64,000 bases of DNA from Bacillus infantis (GCF_020171945.1 NZ_JAIVAP010000017.1:1-64000); one strand, 5' to 3'. Shown: positions 1-9,330, counted from the stretch's first letter. Program-made: numbers and translations. The notes: generated by a model from the letters alone, not told the origin.

Positions 1-265
1 GAAGCTTTAAGCGTTTTCGAGCCAAAATCTTATTAACTCATAAGTATAAAAAGTTGGGTGTGCATATTGGATAAGGGTGAAGCCCTTTGGACCTCACCCC
101 AACATTTGACGTAGAACCTTTAAAATATATATGGATAAGCCGATAATATATCGAAAAGATACTTACTTAGTTGCCTATATAGGTAGGTATTTTTTGAAAA
201 AAATAGCTTATTATATAGTTTATTTAGGAAACTTTAAAGAAATATATTAAGGAGTGTAAAGTAAG
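1..265. other. AT-rich intergenic region before the first gene
   Basis: No convincing gene is present. Bases 1-36 are open on the plus strand (ending SFEPKSY-like and then TAA) and could be the tail of a gene lying outside the window, but this is too short to support. A hairpin with a T-run lies at 159-196 and is listed separately. A good ribosome binding site (AAGGAG) lies near 250 for the next gene. Confidence 0.5.
159..196 (+). terminator. Rho-independent terminator or attenuator
   Basis: The stem ATACTTACTTAG pairs with AGGTAGGTAT when G-U pairs are allowed, around a short loop, and TTTTTTG follows at once. It lies about 70 nt before the next start codon. It could end an upstream plus-strand gene outside the window or attenuate the gene at 266. 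Confidence 0.55.
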
Positions 266-1078
266 ATGGGGGCTATTGACAGATTATTAAGAAAACCCAT
301 GATTCAAAAAGCGTTTTGCGTTTTATATAAAAACAATTATAAAAAAAGTATTGTAGATAAGTTTTTAATTAAAGCAGAGGGAGAATGTTGGATTGAGGGC
401 ACAAGGAATTTTTCTATTAATATTTCAACCCATGCATTTGAGCGTTGGAATGAGAGGGTAGGTCCCATTTATACTAATTTCGAGGAATTAGAATATATAA
501 TAAAAACTTTATTTAATCTACCTCTTAGAATAACGTGGCTATCTCCATCTCTTGGAGCTATTGATTCAGATATATTATTTATATATGAGATAATAGATGA
601 ACAAGTGATTATCAAGACATTTTATGGTAGAAAATCCTTGCAACCAGCTCTTAATCACTTCAAAGATCTAAGGAGATATAACTACTCCGAAGATACGGTG
701 AACTTATCACATACACAAGATTTATTAAAAACTCAACAACCTCCACTTATTCCATTTGAGATTGTTTTATTCAGTGGTAGAACTCAGAGTTATTACATTG
801 AGAAGTATTCGTTGGAGGGAGAAAAATCTTCTATCTATTTAAAAACAATAATAAATAAAAAAATTGTAGAAGTTATTGAGATTGATTTGTCCAAACCTCA
901 GCAACCAATATTTAACAGAAGCGTTTTATATATTCTTCATAAATTAGGACATAATAAATTCGTGTTAGATCATCTTCTTTTTCATAAACCAGAAGCAGTT
1001 CATGAATCTTTTGAAAAATTCGAGTTAAGAAAAAGAAATTACTTAGAAACACAATTAGTTTCAATTGTCACCAAATAG
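266..1078 (+). CDS. hypothetical protein, 270 aa
   Basis: Not recognised. It encodes a soluble-looking 270-residue protein rich in Lys, Ile and Leu, with no signal peptide or membrane segment. Around residues 53-65 it carries a STHAFERWNERVG segment. This pattern (His-Ala, then Arg with Glu-Arg close behind) recalls the N-terminal motif of small DUF4258-like proteins, but the likeness is weak. AAGGAGTGTAAAGTAAG places a good ribosome binding site before the ATG. Base composition is much more AT-rich than the SLH region of this window, which suggests acquired DNA. No neighbour gives a functional hint. Confidence 0.75.
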   Translation: MGAIDRLLRKPMIQKAFCVLYKNNYKKSIVDKFLIKAEGECWIEGTRNFSINISTHAFERWNERVGPIYTNFEELEYIIKTLFNLPLRITWLSPSLGAIDSDILFIYEIIDEQVIIKTFYGRKSLQPALNHFKDLRRYNYSEDTVNLSHTQDLLKTQQPPLIPFEIVLFSGRTQSYYIEKYSLEGEKSSIYLKTIINKKIVEVIEIDLSKPQQPIFNRSVLYILHKLGHNKFVLDHLLFHKPEAVHESFEKFELRKRNYLETQLVSIVTK

Positions 1079-1388
1079 TTGACCTGGTCGCTCATTTAAA
1101 AGCTGACTTCCCTCTTGTAATTTCGAGCACATCTATTTGAGAAGATGTTACTCACCATTCACAAAGATGTTACCAGCCTTGTATGTCACTCATTCAAAAA
1201 GGGAGCGGCTCATGGCACCGTATACTAACCGGTATGATAAGAATAAAAAGCGTTGCGAGACTGTTAAAGTAAGTAATTCTGCAGGATAATTTGCTATTGA
1301 TAAATTTAATGGTACAGCCTCGTCATACTCCTATAAATAAACAAAGTGTAAATGCTCATACTATATAAAGCATTTTTATGCCCTATAG
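1079..1388. other. intergenic region, no clear gene
   Basis: About 300 bp between two convergent genes. A 25-codon open frame at 1213-1290 (plus strand, starting MAPYTNRYDK) has a weak GGGAG upstream, but nothing else supports it as a gene. No repeat or RNA structure was recognised. Confidence 0.4.
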
Positions 1389-1437
1389 AAAAACACCTTC
1401 CCCCTCGATCCGTTACCGAGCAGAAAGGTGTTTTTTT
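1389..1437. terminator. Bidirectional terminator between convergent genes
   Basis: AAAACACCTT and AAGGTGTTTTTTT form an inverted repeat around a GC-rich loop, with T-runs on both strands. The position just after the stop of the MFS gene on the minus strand suits it as that gene's terminator. On the plus strand it may also end transcripts from the gene at 266. Confidence 0.75.
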
Positions 1438-1448
1438 AATTTTATATA

Positions 1449-2678
1449 TTACAAACTGTTATGAACAGAAGCACCTGATTCTTTCTGACGCAAAGACCCT
1501 TTCCTCACCAACAAGAAGTAAGACAAAAAAGCCAACAAGCTCGCTGCCAAAATAATAATCCCCATTGGAAGAGCAGAATACTCACCCGCTACTCCAACAA
1601 GTGGAGCTGTTAAGGAGCCAAGCAGGAACGGCAGCACCCCTAATAAAGCAGATGCACTTCCGGCCACATGCCCTTTCGTTTCCATCGCCAGGGAAAATGA
1701 TGCTGTTCCGATAATACTGATGGACATGACTAAAAAGAAAATAGGAAGCGCAACTAATAGAAGCGGTGCCTTTAGTAAAAGGGCTGTCAGCAAAAGAATA
1801 GCAGCTGTATTGGAAAGCCCTAATCCAATTTTCAAGAATGTTTTTTCCGGTATATAATCTGCTAATCGGCCAACCAGTTGAGTCCCTATGATTAAGCCGA
1901 CTCCATTTACGCCAAATAAGAAGCTGAATACTTGAGGGGAAACTCCATAAATGTTTTGGTAGACAAAAGAAATACCTGACACATAAGCAAAGATTCCGGC
2001 TGTGATAAATCCTTGAGTAAAGGCATATCCCGCAAATTCACGGTCCTTTAATAACATTCCAAAATTCTTAATGACCTGCTTGAAGTTTCCCGCCACCCGT
2101 TTTTCAGTTGGCAGCGTTTCTTCAAGTTTCAAGGTAACAATGAATGTAAAAATCATGCCTATACCAGCCAGGACAATAAAAACTCCTTTCCAGCTCGTAA
2201 ACGTCAGAATTGCACCGCCTATAATTGGCGCAATAATGGGACCAAGATTTCCAACCAACATTAAAGAAGCAAAAAACTTCGTTAGTTCTCGCCCGCTAAA
2301 CAAATCCCGAACAACGGCTCTTGAGATAACCAATCCCCCTGCAGCTGCAAAGCCTTGAATAAAACGGGAAACGATCAATGTATAAATATTGGGTGCGATA
2401 GCACAAGTGACAGAGGATAAAAAATACAAAGTAAGGAAGATGAGCAATGGTTTACGGCGGCCATGCACATCACTCATAGGTCCTATAACTAATTGACCTA
2501 ATCCGAGCCCTAATAAACAAGTGGTCAAACTGATTTGGACCAGCGAAGCATTCGTATGAAAATCATTAACTATAGTAGGAAATGAAGGCAAATACGTGTC
2601 AATCGTAAATGGTCCTAAAATGGCAAGTGACCCCAACAGAAAAGCTAGCTGTACTCTTTTTTTCTTTGATAAGTTCAA
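1449..2678 (-). CDS. Bcr/CflA-type MFS multidrug exporter
   Basis: A 409-residue, twelve-helix major facilitator protein. Helices start near residue 10. The MFS motif A is visible as GPMSDVHGRRKPLL near residues 66-79, and RFIQGFAAAGGLVISRAVVRD-like sequence in helix 4 is typical of the DHA1 Bcr/CflA branch (bicyclomycin and chloramphenicol exporters). Proteins of this group expel drugs by proton antiport at the cytoplasmic membrane; the substrate here cannot be read from sequence. The start is TTG, chosen because AAAGGCG lies 7-8 nt upstream. It is transcribed alone, with a terminator after its stop. An alternative is a more general drug or metabolite exporter of the same family. Confidence 0.88.
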   Translation of the reverse strand: MNLSKKKRVQLAFLLGSLAILGPFTIDTYLPSFPTIVNDFHTNASLVQISLTTCLLGLGLGQLVIGPMSDVHGRRKPLLIFLTLYFLSSVTCAIAPNIYTLIVSRFIQGFAAAGGLVISRAVVRDLFSGRELTKFFASLMLVGNLGPIIAPIIGGAILTFTSWKGVFIVLAGIGMIFTFIVTLKLEETLPTEKRVAGNFKQVIKNFGMLLKDREFAGYAFTQGFITAGIFAYVSGISFVYQNIYGVSPQVFSFLFGVNGVGLIIGTQLVGRLADYIPEKTFLKIGLGLSNTAAILLLTALLLKAPLLLVALPIFFLVMSISIIGTASFSLAMETKGHVAGSASALLGVLPFLLGSLTAPLVGVAGEYSALPMGIIILAASLLAFLSYFLLVRKGSLRQKESGASVHNSL

Positions 2679-2844
2679 TATTCTATCGCCTTTCTAATGA
2701 AGTAGATTAATTGTTTGATTATACCTTTGTCATTGTATAACTTTATGCAGGGTTTTTCACTTAATATGCAATGTTATAATTTTACTTTTTTGGTGAACCT
2801 TTTTTATTTACTGGGCTCTCTTGGAGTGGCAAATAGAGAGCTAA

Positions 2845-2893
2845 GGGGATAGGTACCCTGGCTCATTTTAGACTGAGCCAAGATCCCTGTCCC
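2845..2893 (-). repeat. Long imperfect hairpin downstream of the NERD gene (REP-like)
   Basis: GGGGATAGGTACCCTGGCTCA and its imperfect reverse complement ending in CCCTGTCCC flank an 8-nt loop. The minus-strand copy begins about 10 nt after the NERD stop codon, so it may work as a terminator, although no long T-run follows. Its GGGACAGGG arm resembles short palindromes often found between Bacillus genes, and a RAYT transposase gene lies a few kilobases away. Confidence 0.45.
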
Positions 2894-2903
2894 TGTCTCT
2901 CTT

Positions 2904-3746
2904 TCATGAAACTTTCTTTGTATATCTACATGTCGGAAAGTTGCTACACCCGTAAAAGGTCCCGTACTTCCCTCTCTTAAAAGATAATCTGTTACCACAT
3001 TTAGGGCATGCATTTTGACTTACTACTTTTTCCTTGTGTACTTTTTCTTTCCGGTTACTTTTTATATCTGCTACATGTTTTTTCTTGATCCTTCTCTTCT
3101 TGTTCTTATCTGAAATGATTAAATCATCAAGTGCACGATTGATCTGCTTTAAATCTGAATCATTAATCCTTTGAACGTTATACTCCCTGATCACTTTTGT
3201 TAATTGCGGAATTTGGATAACCCTTGCTGATTTAAAATTATCATTAAACTTTAAAGTAGAGTTTTGAGAAAAAGCAATAATAGAGCAGAAGGATTCTAAT
3301 TCTTCTTTGCCTATGTAACTTTTTAAAGCTTTTATATGACCATAATTTTGCCAAATTGGATTGAATAATTTTTCTTTTCGTTTGTAGATCGTCTGCGTCC
3401 AATATCTCTGATTCTCTTGTCCAAATATCCACCCTTGATAATGTTTCGTTTCAATTACAAATATCCCATAAGGTGATGTAACTATATGATCGACTTGTGC
3501 CGTGCCACCTTCCCCATTTGGTACATAAAGATCATGGTATATATTATAATACGTGCCAAGTTTACTTAATGCTTTATTCACATACCACTCACCTACGGCA
3601 CCTTTCATAACTGGATACCGCAGTTTTAACATAATAATTCCAGCTAAAAGTAAGAAACCAAATACAGCAGGGGCAAAGAAAAATAGTATAGGCAATAGAA
3701 CGATGATTGCGAGTATGATAACCAGCTCTTTTTTCATGCTAAACAT
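2904..3746 (-). CDS. NERD-domain membrane protein with C-terminal C4 zinc finger
   Basis: A 280-residue protein. Residues 5-40 form one or two membrane segments. Residues about 48-165 are a NERD (nuclease-related) domain with the PD-(D/E)XK-like core seen as QVDHIVTSPYGIFVIETKHY. A basic linker rich in Lys and Arg (about 215-240) leads to a topoisomerase-type C4 zinc finger, CPKCGNRLSF ... YGCSNFPTC. NERD proteins are suspected to act on DNA, but no activity is firmly established. A predicted membrane-anchored nuclease-like protein that binds nucleic acid is a reasonable inference. It sits alone between the MFS exporter and the broken comM gene. Confidence 0.85.
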   Translation of the reverse strand: MFSMKKELVIILAIIVLLPILFFFAPAVFGFLLLAGIIMLKLRYPVMKGAVGEWYVNKALSKLGTYYNIYHDLYVPNGEGGTAQVDHIVTSPYGIFVIETKHYQGWIFGQENQRYWTQTIYKRKEKLFNPIWQNYGHIKALKSYIGKEELESFCSIIAFSQNSTLKFNDNFKSARVIQIPQLTKVIREYNVQRINDSDLKQINRALDDLIISDKNKKRRIKKKHVADIKSNRKEKVHKEKVVSQNACPKCGNRLSFKRGKYGTFYGCSNFPTCRYTKKVS

Positions 3747-4087
3747 TTCTCCTAATTTAAAATATTCACTTCATAATTTTACCATTAAATTTTGTGGATT
3801 TTTTACTTAAGTAATGAATCCTGTAGAAAAGTTTTTAAAAAAAGAGCCCCTTCCATCAAGGAAGTGAGCATTAGGAACTTAAACGAATGTTTGGCAATTG
3901 CACTATTAATCAAACGTTTGATTATTTGCTCGTTTATTCAAAGCGGAACAGTGATGCAAAGTTCAGTTCTGCCTGCCACTCAAAATGAAAAGGCTCCTTG
4001 AAACCTGCTGTAAAACAAAAAAGTGACAGGCACCTTGATCCCCACTCCTTATTAGTACCCGTCTCTGCTTTTTATACAGTATCCAAA
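3747..4087. other. intergenic region with an operator-like palindrome
   Basis: No supported gene. The region holds a perfect 18-bp palindrome at 3907-3924 and, near 4022-4034, the short sequence GTGACAGGCACC, which resembles REP-type motifs of Bacillus. An open frame across this stretch has no ribosome binding site or family likeness. Confidence 0.4.
3907..3924. promoter_or_regulatory. Perfect 18-bp palindrome, possible operator
   Basis: TAATCAAACGTTTGATTA reads the same on both strands. Palindromes of this size and AT-rich form are typical operators of TetR-like regulators, but no regulator gene or dependent promoter lies beside it. It may be the remains of a lost gene's control region. Confidence 0.3.
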
Positions 4088-5127
4088 TCACCCTTTAATC
4101 ATCAAAGAACCATCCCGCTTCCTCCTAACCTCCGGAGAACAGTTCAGCTCAATAGCCTCCCAGATGCTCTGGTCTGATATATCCTTGTTCCCCTGCAAAT
4201 CCGATACTGTTCGGGCCAAACGGATGATTTTAATATGAGTTCGGTTGCTCCAGCTTTTCTTGATGCTAATCTGCTGCAGGTTTCTTTGCTGCTCAGGTGT
4301 TAAGGGGCTGCTATTTAACAATTCGGCATAAGATACTTTGCCGTTTCCTGTTTCCTTTCCATACCGCTCATATTGCCTGCTTCTCGCCTCTTCCACTCTG
4401 CTTCTTATCATAGAGGAAGAATCTGGGTTTCCTTCAGAAATGGATCTCAAACGGACCGGGTGCAAGGATAGATTGATATCAAAGCGATCGCGCAGGGGGC
4501 CGGAAAGCTTATTTTGATAGGCTGTTATTTGTTTGGGGGTGCAGGTGCAATAACGGGAGCTGGAATTGGCATATCCGCATGGGCAGGGATTCATGGCGCC
4601 GATCAGGATAAAAGAAGCCGGATATGTGACGGAGGCGTGGGTTCTGCTTATGCTGACCCTGCCGCTTTCCAATGGCTGCCGCATCATATCGAGGGTTTTC
4701 CTCGTGAATTCGGCCATTTCGTCAAGAAACAGCACACCGCGATGAGCAAGCGAAACCTCTCCGGGCCTGGGATATTTACCTACTCCGATGATGGACACGG
4801 AAGAAGCTGAATGGTGAGGGTGGCGAAAAGGAGGGACTTCTGCCTGATTCCATGAGCTGCCGCTTAATTGATATAAGCTGATCATTTCAAGCTGTGCTTC
4901 TTTTGAAAGAGGGGGCATGATGGAGGGGAAAGTTTCTGCCAATAGGCTTTTCCCGCAGCCTGGTGGGCCTGTCATAAATAAATGATGCTCCCCCGCCGCA
5001 GCTACTTCCAGCGCATATTTCGCAAAGGAATGCCCTGCAATTTTATTAAAATCGTTATATATGACCGGGCTCTCCTTTTTCATCACTTCCGGAAGCAGCT
5101 GTATCAGCTCTTGTCCGTTGAGGTGCT
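4088..5127 (-). pseudogene. comM: comM/yifB, 3' part (separated by IS insertion)
   Basis: C-terminal two thirds of a ComM/YifB-type magnesium-chelatase-like AAA+ ATPase. It begins in the middle of the protein at KHLNGQELIQLLPEV. Walker A is GPPGCGKSLLAE, Walker B is GVLFLDEMAEF, and the C-terminal Mg_chelatase_C region ends near 4088. ComM is a helicase that aids branch migration during natural transformation in Gram-negative species; its role in Bacillaceae is less clear. Joining this piece to the 9331-9823 piece after removing one TGATC copy gives 1533 nt, an exact open frame of 511 codons including the stop, the family's normal length. A GTG at 5086 with no good ribosome binding site could start a fragment that keeps the ATPase domain. 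Confidence 0.93.
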
Positions 5128-5132
5128 TGATC

Positions 5133-5190
5133 TGTAACCGTCAAGTAGTTTTGAACAGTTTCTGCTCATTAAGTTTGAACACTTTTTGCT
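5133..5190. repeat. IS21 left terminal repeats
   Basis: The outer 35 bp begin TGTAACCG and include TTGAACAGTTTCTGCTC; a second copy of the TTTGAACACTTTTT block follows. The same arrangement occurs, inverted, at the right end (7561-7600 plus 9318-9330). Only about 36 bp separate the tip from the istB stop codon. Confidence 0.85.
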
Positions 5191-5936
5191 TCAAAAATTG
5201 TTCTCCGATTTTTAATTCGATAACTTTCTCCGTTTAAATGAATTACTTCAACTCTATGAAGCAACCGGTCTAATATGGCTGTTGTTATTCCTTTGTCTCC
5301 CATCAACTCTCCCCATTGTTCAGGTCCTTTGTTTGATGTAAGAATGATTGAACTTCGTTCATACAAGTCGTTGATAAGATGAAAGAATAGATTAGCTTCC
5401 CGTTGATCCATAGCCATATACATTAAGTCATCTACAATGATAAGATCTGCTTCTTTTATAGCTTTAAGTTGAAGCTGGGATTTACGGAGATAATCCTGGG
5501 TCTTAAGGATATTTATTAGTTCTCCCATTGTGTAAAAGGATACTTTATATCCGTTTTGAATGGCTTCCAGTCCTAGGCCAATCGCAATATGGGTTTTTCC
5601 CACACCAGGCGGCCCCAAAAGAATCATATTGTATTGCTGTTCAAGCCACGTCAGTTCTTTTAGTTGCTCTAATTGACGGGTGCTGAGAGATTGCTGTTCG
5701 GAAATCTTAAACTCATCAAGTGTTTTATAATATGGAAACTTAGCCTTTTTCAGTCTCTTTTCCCTGTTCTTCTCCTCGCGGCGCTTTAGTTCAAAGGATA
5801 GTGTTTCCTCTAAAAATTCCAGATAAGTCCACGAGTGCTTTTCTGCATTTCGAAGCAATATGGGCAATTCATTTGCTGTTTCCGCCATCCGAAGATGGCG
5901 GAAGTATTCTTGAAGCTGCTGTACCGATCGTGTCAT
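5169..5936 (-). CDS. istB: IS21 helper ATPase IstB
   Basis: A 255-residue AAA+ ATPase that helps the IstA transposase choose and bind target DNA. Walker A is GPPGVGKTHIA near residue 108, Walker B is LIIVDDLMYM near residue 166, and a sensor-like ILTSNKGPEQWGE follows. The length is usual for IstB and no internal stop is seen. The ATG overlaps the istA stop codon as TAATG, the normal arrangement for translational coupling. Because istA now stops early, coupled translation of istB is probably reduced. Confidence 0.93.
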   Translation of the reverse strand: MTRSVQQLQEYFRHLRMAETANELPILLRNAEKHSWTYLEFLEETLSFELKRREEKNREKRLKKAKFPYYKTLDEFKISEQQSLSTRQLEQLKELTWLEQQYNMILLGPPGVGKTHIAIGLGLEAIQNGYKVSFYTMGELINILKTQDYLRKSQLQLKAIKEADLIIVDDLMYMAMDQREANLFFHLINDLYERSSIILTSNKGPEQWGELMGDKGITTAILDRLLHRVEVIHLNGESYRIKNRRTIFEAKSVQT

Positions 5937-7489
5937 TATTTAGGTCCTCCCATAATCTCTACATACGTTGCCAGTTCCCTTGTTTGTGCAGTGGCTTTTA
6001 TTGCGGTGGTGTTCTTCTTCATTTCCTTGAATGTAGGGGGAGGAAAGGATTCGTTTTCTGTCAATCGGTGAAGGTGCTGAGCGACATCACGAAGATCATT
6101 CGCACTCCAAAGATGTTTTTTAACGCATTGGATAAGGGCGTCATCAATGACATGCCGATACTGGTTAATCGTATGTTGAATGATTTGGAGATGGTCCCTC
6201 ATGTACCTTGGATATCGGTAACCAACCTCTTGGATGAATTGTTTTGCTTGATTAGGATTTGATAATTGACGTATAACAGTTTCTTTATAAGCTTCAATTC
6301 CTTTGGAACGATCTCTTCCGTGGTTCCGGTTTTTAATCAATTCTCCTTTTCCCAGGCATAATCGATGACGGGCAAGGATGTCTCCTTGCGGAGTGGCCGT
6401 AATGATCAACTCATTTTCTTTTACTTCAATATAAACGGTATTGTCACCCTTTGGCCGGTAGGTTCCGAGCGGCAGGGAATATCGGTTTGACTTGTATTTA
6501 ATGACATTGTCCTTATGGACAGTCCTTGTTATACTGTTATTTAGATTGCTCTCAATAGAGAGCAGGGATGAGACTGGTCTTAAGTGTTACTTTTCCAGGG
6601 CGTGCACTTCAGCCGGTCTCTTTTTTGTTGTGTTATGTACGTTTTGGTTGCCTGTTCTTTCAAGCCAGGCAAGGCACTTTTCATTCCAGCTCTCCAGGTT
6701 GAAGAAGGTTCGGCTTTTGGCAAAGTTCCCTTTGATGAACTTGACCACATTTTCTATCTTTCCTTTGCTTTGAGGATCTGCTTTCCTGCATAGATAAATT
6801 CTGAAATCACGTTCCTGCTTATACGCTTGAAAGTCTCCTGTAAGAATGAGATCTCCGGCATTTTCATTTACTGTAATCAAGTGGTCTTGGTCGTAAACCA
6901 TTTCTTCCGGCATTCCTCCAAAGTACTGAAAAGCACTTTCATGACAACGGATAGTATCTCTTGTGGTAAACGGTCTGTCTTGCCACTCCACATATTTGTA
7001 TCTGGAATGCGATAGAACAAATGATATAAAGTATAGTTTCACTTCTTTATTATCCGTATTTTTAACTTTCATTTCTCCCCAGTCTACCTGTGCCTGCAAA
7101 CCCATAGGAAGTTCTTCTATTGCTTCATGATCACGTGTGCGAATTACTTTTGGGATATGGTAAGTATCTCTCAAGTCACTTACATAACTTCTTAGGGTGC
7201 TGCTTCCAATTGTGATGGATGGGTTCTTTTCCTTCAGCCAGTCTTCAATTTGAGCTGAGGAAAGATCGGGATGTTCTTTTAGCCACGTAAGGATGAGATC
7301 CCGATAGGGATCCAACTTCTTGCTTCTTGTCTTAAGTGTAGAAACCCAATCTGTTGCTTCATCGAATGACATCTCCAAGTATTTATAGACGGTGTTCCTT
7401 GATATTCCTAATTTCTTAGAAATAGCTGCGACTTTAAAGCCTCTTCCTCTTAGTTGATTTACTTTGATATACAAAACTAGTTTTTCCAC
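5936..7489 (-). pseudogene. istA: IS21 transposase istA, disrupted by an in-frame stop
   Basis: A 517-codon istA frame with a single TAA at 6587-6589 (codon 301, just after VHALEK). Reading through gives HLRPVSSLLSIE and then the C-terminal half without any shift, and CAA (Gln) would be the simplest ancestral codon. The N-terminal part has a helix-turn-helix (KLGISRNTVYKYL, about 25-37) and an rve/DDE core with QAQVDWGEM (about 133-141), EMVYDQD (about 196-202) and a later KGKIENVVKFIK (about 240-251). The DDE residues lie before the stop; the C-terminal DNA- and partner-binding half is lost. Stop-codon suppression is unlikely but not excluded. Confidence 0.9.
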
Positions 7490-7600
7490 CTTTCGATTCC
7501 TCCAGCTAGCACGATGTTTAAAAATATCATCATAGCCTAACTGAGGTGATTATGGGTGAAAAAGTGTTCATTTTTATCGAGCAAAAACTGTTCACTTTAG

Positions 7601-9310
7601 GGTTCTTACGAACAAGTGGTGAAAGTTGAGTTCTATTCCTCACACACTTTATGGGAATTTTATTAAAATAACATTTAAAGTCGATATGTCATCCTCTTTT
7701 TCAATATGAGAATGCTCGCTCGTCCGTACATCATTCTCTTGATGAATTTCAACCGGTTGACCTGTCCTTCGAGTAAACCATTACTAAACTGGAGTAAAAA
7801 GGAATTCTTGATAGCCTCAAGATCAGATCTTAACCGTAAGGCATATGAATGGAAAGGTTTTTTTCGGCCTTCAAGCTGGCCATTAAGCCACAATAGAAAT
7901 AAGGGATAGTCCCTTTTTTCGATGGCAAGGCGGCAGCATTCTATGGAATCATGAAGTTCCTCTAAGAAAGGAAAGAGTGCAATACATGCCTGATATCTTT
8001 CAAATTCTATCGGATTCAGTCTTTTTTCACCCATCCAAAGGTATTTAACTAACGTCTTGCGTGCTAGCCGGTACTCTTTCGAATATTCGCCTGTTGCCTT
8101 CAGTTCTTTTCTTAGCTGCTCCACTGCCATTCGAATCGAGGAATACGTACCTTTATAACCGAGGGAAACTATAAATTCGAAAAGCCCTTTTACTGTAGTC
8201 CCACCCCTTACCCTTTCTTCTATGATCTCTGCAAACTGCTCAAGCTGGCCTTTTCTTTTCCCCCTTTTTGTTTCTGGTGGTTCCTGCGTTTCCAGGTATT
8301 TGTGGATGGTTCTCCTATCAAGCGAGTATTGCCGGGAAAGCTGGGAAATGTTCTTACCGGATTGACGGGCAGCCTGTACTTCTTTAATGAGTTCCCATTT
8401 CTGTTGTTTCCTTCCTTCCATTCTTTCTTCTTGTTTGGTCATGGGAATGGAGGGGTTATGAGACTCGCGCTTCCAGACAATCTGAGAGGGGATCTTTGAC
8501 AATAAGTGATTGTCGAGATGCTTATATAGATTCTGGACATAGTGAAAACGGTCATAGACCTGGCGTATGGAAGGATCGGCTTCCCTGATGGCCCGCCTGA
8601 AAGCCTGATAGCCATCCCGGCTCACCACCTGGACATGCGGATGCCTTTGAAGCCAGCCTGTCAGAGTTTCCTGCAGGCGATCCGGAAGGATGTCGAGCGC
8701 CGTGTTGGTTTCCAGGTCACAAATAAGTGTCCCGTAGGTATGTCCTTTCAATAATGCAAAATCATCAATGCCAACGAAAGGGTGACACCTCCTGTGAATC
8801 GGGAGTGTGGCGGATGAGGTTCAGCAGGGTATCATGGCTCACTGGCAGGTGAAGGTGCTTCGTTAGCTTTTCAGCATTGAGGCAGCTGGTGGAAAACGCT
8901 AATTTTCGAAGTAACTCCTCGGCACGGAGTGTCCTTCTTTTCTTGGGCAGGATCCAATCATATCTTTCCGTAAACACTTCCGTGTTACAGGACGGAGAAT
9001 CACAAAACCATTTCCGGGCCAGAAGTAGTAGTTCGACTTGTTTATTGTTCATCGGCAAATCCTGGATAGCCCTTGAATAACGACTGTGCCTTCTGGTTGT
9101 GACAGTTTGGCAGGCAGGGCACATGGAGGAATGAGTGGAGGGCTCAACGACAAGCGTGATCTTTTCTTCAGAGGCTTCAACAGAATGTACAGTCAATAAA
9201 GGGTCTGGGAGTGGAAAAGGAATGGAAGGTCCCATGGTTTGTCTCCTTTTTCATTTCCCTATACCCACATATTTTCTTTTGGAACCGCTCACCAAAAATC
9301 CGTAAGAACC
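7601..9310 (-). mobile_element. ISL3-family insertion sequence nested in the IS21 right end
   Basis: About 1710 bp, bounded by inverted GGTTCTTACG ends (7601-7610 and 9301-9310). The flanks repeat ACTTTAG (7594-7600 and 9311-9317). If the last base of the right end is counted as target, the duplication is CACTTTAG, 8 bp, the usual ISL3 size. Removal restores the IS21 right terminal repeat exactly. It encodes one transposase with a frameshift. The insertion therefore came after the IS21 insertion into comM. Confidence 0.88.
7675..9235 (-). pseudogene. ISL3 transposase with a 1-nt frameshift
   Basis: The first frame (9235 to 8765) gives the N-terminal zinc-binding region, with CPACQTVTTRRHSRYSRAI and a second Cys pair around CDSPSC, then ends at SQEVSPFRWH. 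Skipping the extra base at 8776 moves into the second frame as SPF-VGIDDFALLKGHTYG and on to the end at 7675. The catalytic acidic residues are all present: the Asp of VGIDD, the Asp in QVYDRFHYVQNL, and the Glu in NGLLEGQVNRLK. A helix-turn-helix (QYSLDRRTIHKYL) lies in the middle. The rebuilt protein is 519 aa. An AAAGGAG site precedes the ATG. Programmed frameshifting is not usual for ISL3, so decay is the simpler reading. Confidence 0.88.
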
Positions 9311-9330
9311 ACTTTAGTCTAGCAGTTACA

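Larger units (their letters stand above)
5133..9330 (-). mobile_element. IS21-family insertion sequence (itself interrupted by an ISL3 element)
   Basis: Both ends can be read. The left end starts TGTAACCGTCAAG at 5133. The right end, read inward on the minus strand from 9330, starts TGTAACTGCTAG. Both continue, after the ISL3 insert is removed, into a shared TGAACAGTTT(C/T)TGCTC block followed by a second TTTGAACACTTTTT-like repeat, the multiple terminal repeats typical of IS21. The target duplication is TGATC at 5128-5132 and 9331-9335. Without the nested element the IS is 2481 bp, normal for the family. It carries istA and istB. The nested insertion breaks the right terminal repeat about 20 bp from the tip, and istA has a stop, so the element is probably immobile. 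Confidence 0.93.

Noticed and set aside
1-36. Open frame on the plus strand ending SFEPKSY-like
   Set aside because: Only 11 codons are in the window; there is not enough to call the end of a gene.
1213-1290. 25-codon ORF starting MAPYTNRYDK
   Set aside because: A weak ribosome site and no family likeness; chance is a sufficient explanation.
3792-4001. 69-codon plus-strand open frame
   Set aside because: It has no ribosome binding site, covers the palindrome, and its translation resembles no protein.
4514-4810. 98-codon frame antisense to comM
   Set aside because: It follows from the high-GC codons of the ATPase domain on the other strand.
5133-9330. A defence or anti-phage island
   Set aside because: All genes here are accounted for by IS21 and ISL3 functions; the ATPase is IstB, not a defence ATPase.
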